A stretch of 61,569 nucleotides of DNA from Saprospiraceae bacterium (GTDB lineage: Bacteria; Bacteroidota; Bacteroidia; Chitinophagales; Saprospiraceae), in assembly GCA_013140975.1 (NCBI GenBank), contig JABFRV010000018.1, positions 1 to 61,569 of the forward strand. The letters run 5' to 3'. Within the stretch, counting starts at the first letter, position 1. Each line of letters opens with the position of its first letter. The translations under genes and the position numbers were made by a program. The notes beneath the pieces are model-generated. The model ran no database searches. It saw only the letters and a list, made by a program, of their open reading frames with translations, and was not told where the DNA came from. This document shows, one piece after another, positions 17,756 through 26,640 of this stretch.

Positions 17756-19255
17756 TTATAAAACCTTAACTTCTATTCTTCTATTCTTTGCTCTTCCTTC
17801 TTCGCTATCATTTGAATCTATTGGCTTAGACATACCGTAACCGCTTGTATTAATTCTGCTGCCTTCGATTCCATTGGAAGAAAGAAATGACTTAACAGAT
17901 GCTGCCCTTTGTTGTGAAAGCAAAAGGTTAGAAGCAGGATCTCCGACATTATCGGTATGACCAGAAACTTCTAATTTTAGATTTGAATTTTCATTCAATG
18001 CATCAAGTATAACTTTCAATGCGTATTCTGATTCTTTCGAAAGTGTTGCTGAACCTGTTTCAAAATAAATATTATTTAAATTTAAAGTTTTGTCAGCAAC
18101 ATTTGTGTTTTTTGGATCAATGGCTTTTTTCAATGAAGTTCTTAGCTTTTCAGCTTCCGATTTTAATTCTACACCTAGTGGCTTGCCTTTAAATGGATCG
18201 TCATCTGTATTTCTTATAGAAGTAAGATAGTAAGATTTTTGTGTGGTAAGCCATTTTTCATATTCTTCCGGACTTACAACACGAACCAATCTTCTCATAC
18301 TGTAATGTCCTTTACCACATAATTCAGCACATGCCAATTCATAATTAAATGCTTTCCATTTTGGCGGACTGTTAGGATCAGATGGGTCTGAAGGAGTAGA
18401 ATATTCTTTATATTTCTTCAATTCTTGACGAAATTCTTCCGTAGTCTTTGTAGGAGTAAAAACAAAATATGTAGGAATTCCTGGCACTGCGTCCATCTTT
18501 ACTCTAAAGTGCGGTAAATAAAAATTGTGCAAAACGTCTCTTGCTATAATACTTACTCTTACTTTTTTTCCTTTTGGCAAGACTAATTCATCAGAATTGA
18601 AATCATCTAAATTCCTTTCATCATTCCAATCTTGCCCAAGTTCATTTGATCCTGGTTTAATTAATCTAAAGTCCTTAACACCGAGTTGACCATCAGGTCC
18701 AGAGTATCTTAGATTCCATGCAAATTGCCATGCTGTTGCTTCAATGTTTATTGCTTCTTCTCCGCTTTTAGTATCAGCCATAATTTCATTCCAGGCAATT
18801 AATCCTTTCACAACAAGAATTACCATTACAAACGCTGGAATTCCAGTCCATATTAACTCAAGCTTATCGTTATGCGGAATAAATAGTGTCTTTCGTCCAG
18901 GACGATATCTAAATTGGTATGCAAACCAGAACAATGCAATATGACAAATTACAAAAACGATAATTGTAAAAAATGCAGTTAGATTAAACATTGAGTCAAT
19001 AGAACCTCCATGAGCAGAAGCCGATTTTAATGGTCCGTAACCCAACATATAATTTGCATAATACAAGCAGCCCCAAATAAAGCATGCAAAAAATATTACG
19101 CAAAATATTAATAAACCTAAAGAATTAGAGTCCGCAGAGCCAATTTCAGATGCTTCTTCTCCTTTAAGTTCTTCTGCGATTTCGTATATTTTTGCTATCT
19201 GAATAAGTACTACAAAGAGTAAAATCACAGATAACAATACAATTAATGAAGTCAT
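17756..19255 (-). CDS. ctaC: Cytochrome c oxidase subunit II fused to an OmpA domain
   Basis: 499 residues. Residues 1-25, 45-70, 90-113 and 132-155 are membrane helices, more than the usual two. The periplasmic cupredoxin domain carries the CuA site: His243 (DVLHNFYLPHF), Cys309 and Cys313 (CAELCGKGHYSM), His317 and Met320. WQFAW (about 176-180) is the aromatic patch. After a charged linker (340-390) comes a complete OmpA-like domain (391-499): NNIYFETGSATLSKES, SGHTDNVGDPASNLLLSQQR with Asp435 and Arg450 in the peptidoglycan-binding positions, and GRAKNRRIEVKVL. The electron-accepting subunit may thus be tied to the cell wall. No frameshift or stop separates the two parts. ActF is 27 bp upstream of its start and ctaD 27 bp downstream. 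Confidence 0.94.
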   Translation of the reverse strand: MTSLIVLLSVILLFVVLIQIAKIYEIAEELKGEEASEIGSADSNSLGLLIFCVIFFACFIWGCLYYANYMLGYGPLKSASAHGGSIDSMFNLTAFFTIIVFVICHIALFWFAYQFRYRPGRKTLFIPHNDKLELIWTGIPAFVMVILVVKGLIAWNEIMADTKSGEEAINIEATAWQFAWNLRYSGPDGQLGVKDFRLIKPGSNELGQDWNDERNLDDFNSDELVLPKGKKVRVSIIARDVLHNFYLPHFRVKMDAVPGIPTYFVFTPTKTTEEFRQELKKYKEYSTPSDPSDPNSPPKWKAFNYELACAELCGKGHYSMRRLVRVVSPEEYEKWLTTQKSYYLTSIRNTDDDPFKGKPLGVELKSEAEKLRTSLKKAIDPKNTNVADKTLNLNNIYFETGSATLSKESEYALKVILDALNENSNLKLEVSGHTDNVGDPASNLLLSQQRAASVKSFLSSNGIEGSRINTSGYGMSKPIDSNDSEEGRAKNRRIEVKVL

Positions 19256-19282
19256 TACGTTTTACAATTTTATTATTAACAA

Positions 19283-20617
19283 TTAAACGTGGTGATGTAA
19301 GCTTTCTTTAAGAAACGGATCATGCTTTGGAGTCAATGCAGCTTTAGATAAGAAATGTAAAGTTGTAGCAATAAATAAAGATAAGAATCCTAACATAACT
19401 CCAAATTCAGGAATTCCCGGAATTGTAAATCCAACTTTAAATCCTGTGCTATGAGCACTATGTGCATCAGCGGCTCCATGAGCATCGGCTGCATGTTCAG
19501 CAGCATGTCCGGCTACGCCATGAGCTGCAGAAGATGCATGGTCTCCCAACTCCATAGCAGTGTGCAAAGTTCCAGGTTTAATCATTTGAAATAAATCAAT
19601 CCAGTGACCTACAAAAACAAGTATACCTACGAGTATCAATGTTCCATATTTTCTCTTATTATCATTACGCATTAATATTAAAAATGGCAACACGAAGTTG
19701 ATTACAAGATTTCCATAAAATAATACCGGATATTCTTTGATCCTAGTTTGAAAATAAACAGTTTCTTCACCAATGTTTCCATACCAAATTAACATATATT
19801 GGTCAAACCATAAGTACGTCCAGAACACAGAAAACGCAAACATGAATTTTCCTAAATCATGGAAATGCTCTGAAGTAACTGCATGATAATATCCTCTGCT
19901 TTTCAAATAGATTAATAGAAGAATCGTAAGTGCAATCATACTTACAAAGCAAGAAGCACTGGAATACCATGCAAACATTGTACTGTACCAATGTGGGTCA
20001 ACTGACATAATCCACAACCAGATAGCAGCAGCACTTGTAAATCCTGCGATTGGTAAAAACAAAGCAGCATAAAATTTCATGGACTTATAATGTTTCCAAG
20101 GATTGTTCCCAAATTGGTTGCTACCGTGATCATCTTCAGCCACAGAAAGATCTCTCATTTTTTTTGCAAAAAAGAACCAAAGTGCAATAAATCCAAGACC
20201 TGCTATAGTATAAAAATGCTTATTTAGAAATCCGGATTTACCTTTAATAATTGGATCTGTCGCTGCAGTCTTTGCATCTGCCCAATGGTATAAATTATGC
20301 CATCCAAAATAAACACCCATGGCAATTATCCCCATTAGAACCAAACCTACAAGTAAAAAATGAGACATACCGTCCCATACTCTTCTAAATACAACATTCC
20401 AACCTGCATAAGCTGTCACACTTATACAAATAAAGAATATTGCCATTAAGGCAATGAGTGTAAAGAATACACTATTATGGAGGATATTTGTCCATAACCT
20501 TGTATGACCAAGATCATCATTGGAAGCAATATAAATAAGAGATAGTAGACCTATAATACCGAGTATTGCAAGTACAATCTTGTCTTTATTTGGCAATTGA
20601 ATATGTTCAGAATTCAT
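19283..20617 (-). CDS. actF: Alternative complex III subunit ActF
   Basis: 444-residue membrane protein of about ten helices, ActF of alternative complex III (menaquinol:cytochrome c oxidoreductase). FRRVWDGMSHFLLVGLVLMG, GWHNLYHWAD, IMSVDPHWYSTMFAWYSS and FSVFWTYLWFDQYMLIWYGN are family-typical. Near the C-terminus is a run of His/Ala (HGVAGHAAEHAADAHGAADA). It lies 25 bp after actE. Confidence 0.9.
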   Translation of the reverse strand: MNSEHIQLPNKDKIVLAILGIIGLLSLIYIASNDDLGHTRLWTNILHNSVFFTLIALMAIFFICISVTAYAGWNVVFRRVWDGMSHFLLVGLVLMGIIAMGVYFGWHNLYHWADAKTAATDPIIKGKSGFLNKHFYTIAGLGFIALWFFFAKKMRDLSVAEDDHGSNQFGNNPWKHYKSMKFYAALFLPIAGFTSAAAIWLWIMSVDPHWYSTMFAWYSSASCFVSMIALTILLLIYLKSRGYYHAVTSEHFHDLGKFMFAFSVFWTYLWFDQYMLIWYGNIGEETVYFQTRIKEYPVLFYGNLVINFVLPFLILMRNDNKRKYGTLILVGILVFVGHWIDLFQMIKPGTLHTAMELGDHASSAAHGVAGHAAEHAADAHGAADAHSAHSTGFKVGFTIPGIPEFGVMLGFLSLFIATTLHFLSKAALTPKHDPFLKESLHHHV

Positions 20618-20642
20618 TCTGTTTTATTTATTCGAATTTATC

Positions 20643-21419
20643 TTATTTTTTTACAGGACTTGCAGGAACAATAGTGGCTGCAACTTTATTAATTGAAGCT
20701 TTTCTGGCATCCGATACAGCCTGTGAATTGGTAAAAGTATTTTCAGTTTCTGTATACTTAAGATTTTTAGAACCTGCTTGAAGAGATCTAATATAATGTA
20801 TAACTTCCCATCTTTCATTGTAAGATAATTTGTTACTATATCCATTCATAACATTTTTACCATACATTATAGCATGATACAGCCTTCCTTCTGTAGCAGC
20901 GATGAAATCATCATTAATTAGATTAGCAGGTTGCGCAGGATATTTTCCTCCATCATCTCTCACTAAATAACCTGCACCATCTCCTTTTTCACCATGACAA
21001 ATTCCACAATAGATTAAATAATTAGTCTTTCCATTTTCTAATACTTTTTTAGAAATAGGAATAGCATTTGAAACTATTTCTCTGCTAGCTCGCGCACGCT
21101 CTTCTTCTGTATCACTATAATAATAATTTCTATGTCCATTATTTACATAAGAAATGGTATTTAAAGAATCTACAAGTGAGGAAGAAACCGATCCTCTCGG
21201 AACCGTTCCTTTTACTGGGTTTCTTGGTATTGCATATTTTCTATAATCGTCAATTCCACCCCAATGATGATAATCATAGTATTGTTGCGAGTTGGCTTCA
21301 TAGGAGACCGCATGTCCCATATCTGACATATACTCATGACCAGGATTATTACCTTCTGCAGGAGAGCAGGCTTTAATCAAAGCAACAATTAGGATCAATA
21401 TATAAATATTGTATTTCAT
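20643..21419 (-). CDS. actE: Alternative complex III subunit ActE, monoheme cytochrome c
   Basis: 258 residues. Lipobox IKAC near residue 18 anchors it on the periplasmic face. One CxxCH (CGICHGEKGDGAGYL, about 138-152) binds a heme c, and a Met ligand may lie in HAIMYGKNVMNGY. GDYxK-like Bacteroidota features include HHWGGIDDYRKYAIPRNPVK. It passes electrons from the complex to the oxidase or a soluble carrier. Spacing to actD is one base. Confidence 0.92.
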   Translation of the reverse strand: MKYNIYILILIVALIKACSPAEGNNPGHEYMSDMGHAVSYEANSQQYYDYHHWGGIDDYRKYAIPRNPVKGTVPRGSVSSSLVDSLNTISYVNNGHRNYYYSDTEEERARASREIVSNAIPISKKVLENGKTNYLIYCGICHGEKGDGAGYLVRDDGGKYPAQPANLINDDFIAATEGRLYHAIMYGKNVMNGYSNKLSYNERWEVIHYIRSLQAGSKNLKYTETENTFTNSQAVSDARKASINKVAATIVPASPVKK

Positions 21420-21420
21420 G

Positions 21421-21942
21421 TTAGATTGATTTCGTATTTACTTCCTCTGCACCGGAATCAGAGAAAAAACTTTTAGCATCAGATACACTTACCTCATTCG
21501 TATCAAAAGCAAGACAAAATTTGTCATCCGTTGTCCTTAGGTCAACTTGAGGATTTTCAACTCCCGGCCAAAGTCCACAAATTGTATAAAATGTTATTGT
21601 CATTCCCCAAGCTGCAAATAAAACTGTCATTTCAAATGTTATAGGTATAAATGCAGGTACTGACCAATATGGTTTTCCTCCAAAAATTATCGGCCAATCT
21701 CTCGTAAAAATCCAGGTCATTCCTAAGAACCCTGTTAATGTACCCAATGCACCGTAAACAAATCCGGCAATATGCAATCTCGATTCACTTAATCCTAAAG
21801 CCTGATCCATACCGTGTACCGGAAATGGAGTATATACATCAAAAATTTCAAGATGATTATTTTTTGCTTTACGGATAGCATGAAGAAGCTTTTCTTCATC
21901 ATCATACAATCCGTACACAACATCTACATTATATTTTCTCAT
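21421..21942 (-). CDS. actD: Alternative complex III subunit ActD (DUF3341)
   Basis: 173 residues, DUF3341. VVYGLYDDEEKLLHAIRKA opens a small soluble alpha/beta domain, and FDVYTPFPVHGMDQALGL leads to two helices (GFVYGALGTLTGFLGMTWIF and ITFEMTVLFAAWGMTITFY). Its position between actC and actE is standard. Confidence 0.92.
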   Translation of the reverse strand: MRKYNVDVVYGLYDDEEKLLHAIRKAKNNHLEIFDVYTPFPVHGMDQALGLSESRLHIAGFVYGALGTLTGFLGMTWIFTRDWPIIFGGKPYWSVPAFIPITFEMTVLFAAWGMTITFYTICGLWPGVENPQVDLRTTDDKFCLAFDTNEVSVSDAKSFFSDSGAEEVNTKSI

Positions 21943-21979
21943 ATTTTATACTTCTAAAATATTTAAATCTTTTTATTTA

Positions 21980-23422
21980 TTAATGATGACCGTGATCAGA
22001 ATGTGATTTAGAATGTGAATGATCCAGATCATTCGAATGTGAGTGTGTTGCATTTTCACCAATATATTGATCTCCTCCTACCTTTAAGATGTGCTTTACT
22101 TCAGCGATTGCAACAACCGGCGCAACTCTTGTAAATATCATATATAAAGTAAAAAACAAACCTATCGTTCCTATAAAGATTCCTATCTCAACCCAGGTCG
22201 GTTTATAGTAAGACCAGGAAGATGGAAGATAATCTCTTGCAAGTGTTGTGGCAATAATTACAAACCTTTCAAACCACATACCAATGTTAACAAAAATACT
22301 CATGATAAAAGTAATGAGTACACTTCTTCTAAATTTCTTTACCCAAAATATCTGAGGAGAAATAACATTACAAGTCATCATACCAAAATACGACCACCAA
22401 TAAACTCCCATTGCTCTGTTAAAGAAAGCGAACTGTTCATATACATAACCTGAATACCAGGCAATAAATAATTCTGTTAGATATGCAACTCCTACAATAG
22501 TTCCGGTTACAAGAATAACCTTGTTCATTGATTCAATATGTTCAAGAGTAATATACTCTTCCAGTTTAAGAATTTTTCTGGTAATAACCATTAATGTTTG
22601 TACCATAGCAAATCCAGAAAAAATAGCACCTGCAACAAAGTAAGGTGGAAAGATTGTTGTATGCCAACCAGGTATCACAGATGTTGCGAAGTCAAAGCTT
22701 ACAATAGTATGAACTGATAATACAAGTGGTGTAGATAATCCAGCCAATACCAATGATAATGATTCCCATCTTTGCCAATGCTTAGCAGAACCTGTCCATC
22801 CAAATGATAATCCATTGTAAATTTTCTTTCTAAGTCCCGTTGCACGATTTCGAATGCTTGCAAAGTCAGGAACTAATCCAGTATACCAGAATAAAAGTGA
22901 AACAGAAAAGTAAGTTGAAATTGCAAATACATCCCATAGTAAAGGTGAATTGAAATTCGGCCATAAAGAACCTCTTGTATTAGGATATGGAAAGAAATAA
23001 AAAACCACCCAAATTCTTCCGACGTGAATTAAAGGAAACATGGCAGCACAGATTACCGCAAAAATTGTCATTGCCTCAGCCGCTCTGTTTACACCTGTTC
23101 TCCATCTTTGACGAAATAACAATAAGATTGCAGATATTAATGTTCCGGCGTGACCAATACCGATCCACCACACGAAATTGGTAATATCATAAGCCCATCC
23201 TATCGTTCTGTTGGCTCCCCAGCTTCCAATTCCCATCCATATTGTCCAAACAATACAGAATAAACCAAAAGCAAGAACCGACGCAGATATAATAAAAGCA
23301 ATAACCCAAGCGCGCGTTGGCGCTTTTTCCGTTGGCGAGCAAAGGTCCTCTGTAATTTGATGGTAAGTCTTATGCCCCTCAATCAGAGGTCTTCTTACCG
23401 GTGCTACAACTCCTGCTGACAT
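21980..23422 (-). CDS. actC: Alternative complex III subunit ActC (NrfD-like quinol-binding)
   Basis: 480 residues, NrfD/PsrC-type polytopic protein with about ten helices, expected to hold the menaquinol site near the ActB iron-sulfur module. Features: FVWWIGIGHAGTLISAILLL, TGLVPDFASIRNR, FDFATSVIPGWHTTIFPPYF, NIGMWFERFVI. The C-terminus ends in a His/Ser-rich tail (HSHSNDLDHSHSKSHSDHGH). It starts 19 bp after actB. Confidence 0.93.
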   Translation of the reverse strand: MSAGVVAPVRRPLIEGHKTYHQITEDLCSPTEKAPTRAWVIAFIISASVLAFGLFCIVWTIWMGIGSWGANRTIGWAYDITNFVWWIGIGHAGTLISAILLLFRQRWRTGVNRAAEAMTIFAVICAAMFPLIHVGRIWVVFYFFPYPNTRGSLWPNFNSPLLWDVFAISTYFSVSLLFWYTGLVPDFASIRNRATGLRKKIYNGLSFGWTGSAKHWQRWESLSLVLAGLSTPLVLSVHTIVSFDFATSVIPGWHTTIFPPYFVAGAIFSGFAMVQTLMVITRKILKLEEYITLEHIESMNKVILVTGTIVGVAYLTELFIAWYSGYVYEQFAFFNRAMGVYWWSYFGMMTCNVISPQIFWVKKFRRSVLITFIMSIFVNIGMWFERFVIIATTLARDYLPSSWSYYKPTWVEIGIFIGTIGLFFTLYMIFTRVAPVVAIAEVKHILKVGGDQYIGENATHSHSNDLDHSHSKSHSDHGHH

Positions 23423-23441
23423 TTGATTCTTTTTTAATTAA

Positions 23442-26400
23442 TTAAGCTTCAATTGATTCATCTTTATTCGTCACTCTCATGGAATAATTTACAACTGATT
23501 TTACTCCAATTTCTTCAAGCACTATAAAATTCAATGGATTATTTAACTTCTTACTCAAGGCACTTTCAGGATTATTCATATCCCCAAATGTGATTGCACC
23601 TGTAGGACAAGCCGTTTGACATGCAGTTTTCACTTCATTGGCTTTTAAAGTCCTTCCTTCTTTTTTCGCATTCAGTTTACCATCTTGTATTCTTTGTATA
23701 CAGAAAGAACATTTTTCTATTACTCCTCTTGATCTGACAGTAACATCCGGATTGAGTACCATTCTTACAAGATTTTCGGCATAGTATGGTTTATCTTTTT
23801 CCCCAGCCATCATTCTTGAATTTCCTGGAAATAAATCGGATTCTGTATAATCGTACCAATTAAATCTTCTTACTTTATATGGACAGTTATTTGCACAATA
23901 TCTTGTACCCACACAACGATTGTAAGCCATTTGATTTAATCCATCTGATGAATGGTTCGTTGCATTAACAGGACAGACATTTTCGCAAGGAGCACTATTA
24001 CAATGTTGACACATCATAGGCTGATATGCTACACTTGGATTTTCAACATCTCCGTAATAATATCTATCGATTCTCAACCAGGTCATTTCATGGTGGCGGG
24101 CAACTTCTCTTTTTCCAACAACAGGTACATTGTTTTCTGAAACACAAGCAACAGCACACGCACTGCAACCTATGCAACTATTCATATCGACATGCAATCC
24201 CCAATGATGACCTGAATTATATTGATAATCATAGCTCGGATATAATGAATGAGAATTTAACTTCTGTGCTTCTTTTCTCTTTTCATTATTGTGCTCAACT
24301 TTTTCTTTAAGCTCACTAAGATTACTGGTTCTTAAAATTGAACGATCAGTTAATGATCCTTGATATCCTTTCGTTATTGGCTTAAAGAAATCATCTACTA
24401 AAGCTGCTTCGTCAGCATTTATTTTTTTACCAGATGATTTTTCTATCGCAGTAACTCCTAAGGTATGATGATGCTGTACACATGCAAAACCATTCTCGAT
24501 TCCTTGATTTGCATCTGCTAAGTCAACACCTTCTGCATAATATTGTGTATGTCCATTTTCATCCAACTTTAAGTATGGATAAAAATTTACACCTACACCA
24601 GTTCCACATACTCCCCCTTGTGTTCTTCCGTATCCCAACGAAACTGCAAGAGTCTCTTTCATTTGGCCAAATTGCTTGATCGCGCCAATACTTGAATTTT
24701 GTCCGTTTAAACTTAAATTAACGATTGTGCCGTCTTCATTAATATTTTTGAACGCTTCAAATCTTCTATCTCCATCAAAGCTTATTGGAATAGCAACATA
24801 ATTTCCCCAGGCACATCGGGTAATTGGATCTGGAATTTCTTGCAACCAAGGATTATTTGCATACTGTCCTGCACCAATACCAATATTTTCTACTAATGAA
24901 ATTTCTAATCCACCTGTTGAAGTAGGTTTAATTTTTGAAGCACTAGCAGCAACATTAACTCCAAAGGCTGAATTTAATGACAAGCCTGTTGGGACTTCAT
25001 ATACTCCATTGTGCAATATTTTATCCCACTCAAGATTAGCAAACATCTCCTTCCATGAAGTTTTTAGATATTCATAGTAAGGTTGTTCAGCACTGCTATT
25101 TAAATTGGCTGATTTTGCCCATACCAATAAAGAATGCTCAGGTTGACGTGTATTAAATATTGGATTAATAGTAGGTTGTATTAAGGAATACATTCCACTT
25201 TTAGGTTCAACATCACCCCATGATTCAAGATAATGATGAACCGGTGCTGCATGAGTACAATGAATAGCAGTTTCGTCAAGAGAAGAATTCATACTTACTC
25301 TTAAAGCCACTTTAGACATTGCATCTTTAAATTGATTGGCAATTGCTAAATCATAACATGGATTCGCATTCCATATTATTAATGCATCTACTTGACCATT
25401 ACTCATTTCAGACACGAGTGTATTGACATCAGCTTCATTACCCTGACGTTGAAAATTCACTCTTGAAAATCCTACAGTGGTTCCTATATTACCTAACAAT
25501 TGATTTATTCCAAAAACAATAGTTTGTTGATCGATATTATTATTCCCACAAACAATCAGTGATTTTCCTTTATTTGCATACAAGGCATCAGCAGCTTTAC
25601 TTAGTGCAATCTTAGCTTTTTCATTTACTTCTCCACCCGGCAACGCAGCACTGCCGGATTTAGCAGCAATAAGATTGTAAAGTGCAATAATTGCAGAACC
25701 TTGTTCCGATGGTTTTACTAAAATTCTATGATCTGCATTAGAACCAGTAAGTGACATATGAGATTCAACCTGAAAATGTCTTGACATCTTCGGTTTATCA
25801 TTATCTACCCTTCTGCCTTTTACATACTGAGATGCATATTCTATTGGTGAAATCCATGTTCCTAAAAAGTCAGCATTAAAACTAACAATAGCTTCTGCTA
25901 TATCAAATTTATAATCCGGAATACCCCTTACTCCAAAGCAATTTTGTGTTGCTTGAAGTAGCGCAGCACTGGAAATTGCATCATACATTATGTGTTTCGT
26001 ATTCGGAAATTTGGCACAGAACTCACGAATTGCTTTTTTAGCTGTTGGGCTCATAATAGTAGAGCTTACAATTCTAATCCTTGAGCCAGCATTCAAGCTT
26101 GAATGAACAGCATTATCCAGATCAGTCCAACTTATATCTTCAGTTTGCTCTCCATTAATTTTCGCAGAATTTTTCAATCTGTTAATATCGTAAAGAGACA
26201 AAACAGAAGCTTGCGCTCTTGATGATGTTCCACCGTTTGTAATTGAGGATAAAGAATTCCCTTCAATTTTTATAGGTCGACCTTCACGCGTTTTTACGAT
26301 TACAGGACAAAAATCACCTCCGTTAACAAACGTAGAGGCATAATAATTTGCAATACCTGGAATGATTTCATCTGTAGCAACTGTATACGGTATCGCTTTT

Positions 26401-26633
26401 TTAATTGGAGTTTCGCAAGATGCAAGTGTTGCAGCACTAATTCCGAAGCCCAATAGTTTTAAAAAATCTCTACGATTGGCTTGCACACCAACACTATTAT
26501 CATCTTCTAATAAGGCAGAAATATTGACTGCAGATCTTTCTGAATTCAATTCTTGCAGCAAAATAGGATCTTGTGTAAGATCTTTTTCGCTAATCCAGAT
26601 ATTTTGATCGTTATTCTTCATTTTCATTTTCAA
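23442..26633 (-). CDS. actB: Alternative complex III subunit ActB (MopB-like plus iron-sulfur)
   Basis: 1063 residues. A Tat-type signal NRRDFLKLLGFGISAATLAS ends in SC (about 54-75), which may also be lipidated. Residues about 90-720 resemble a molybdopterin oxidoreductase domain, in this family without cofactor. Residues about 810-1000 are the ferredoxin part: CIGCSACAVAC, CQHCNSAPCENVCPVNA, CVGTRYCANNCPYKVRRFNW and CSFCIQRI ... CQTACPTGAI, giving 4Fe-4S and 3Fe-4S clusters. It takes electrons from ActC and gives them to ActA hemes. ActA ends 7 bp upstream. Confidence 0.95.
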   Translation of the reverse strand: MKMKMKNNDQNIWISEKDLTQDPILLQELNSERSAVNISALLEDDNSVGVQANRRDFLKLLGFGISAATLASCETPIKKAIPYTVATDEIIPGIANYYASTFVNGGDFCPVIVKTREGRPIKIEGNSLSSITNGGTSSRAQASVLSLYDINRLKNSAKINGEQTEDISWTDLDNAVHSSLNAGSRIRIVSSTIMSPTAKKAIREFCAKFPNTKHIMYDAISSAALLQATQNCFGVRGIPDYKFDIAEAIVSFNADFLGTWISPIEYASQYVKGRRVDNDKPKMSRHFQVESHMSLTGSNADHRILVKPSEQGSAIIALYNLIAAKSGSAALPGGEVNEKAKIALSKAADALYANKGKSLIVCGNNNIDQQTIVFGINQLLGNIGTTVGFSRVNFQRQGNEADVNTLVSEMSNGQVDALIIWNANPCYDLAIANQFKDAMSKVALRVSMNSSLDETAIHCTHAAPVHHYLESWGDVEPKSGMYSLIQPTINPIFNTRQPEHSLLVWAKSANLNSSAEQPYYEYLKTSWKEMFANLEWDKILHNGVYEVPTGLSLNSAFGVNVAASASKIKPTSTGGLEISLVENIGIGAGQYANNPWLQEIPDPITRCAWGNYVAIPISFDGDRRFEAFKNINEDGTIVNLSLNGQNSSIGAIKQFGQMKETLAVSLGYGRTQGGVCGTGVGVNFYPYLKLDENGHTQYYAEGVDLADANQGIENGFACVQHHHTLGVTAIEKSSGKKINADEAALVDDFFKPITKGYQGSLTDRSILRTSNLSELKEKVEHNNEKRKEAQKLNSHSLYPSYDYQYNSGHHWGLHVDMNSCIGCSACAVACVSENNVPVVGKREVARHHEMTWLRIDRYYYGDVENPSVAYQPMMCQHCNSAPCENVCPVNATNHSSDGLNQMAYNRCVGTRYCANNCPYKVRRFNWYDYTESDLFPGNSRMMAGEKDKPYYAENLVRMVLNPDVTVRSRGVIEKCSFCIQRIQDGKLNAKKEGRTLKANEVKTACQTACPTGAITFGDMNNPESALSKKLNNPLNFIVLEEIGVKSVVNYSMRVTNKDESIEA

Positions 26634-26640
26634 TTAAAAA

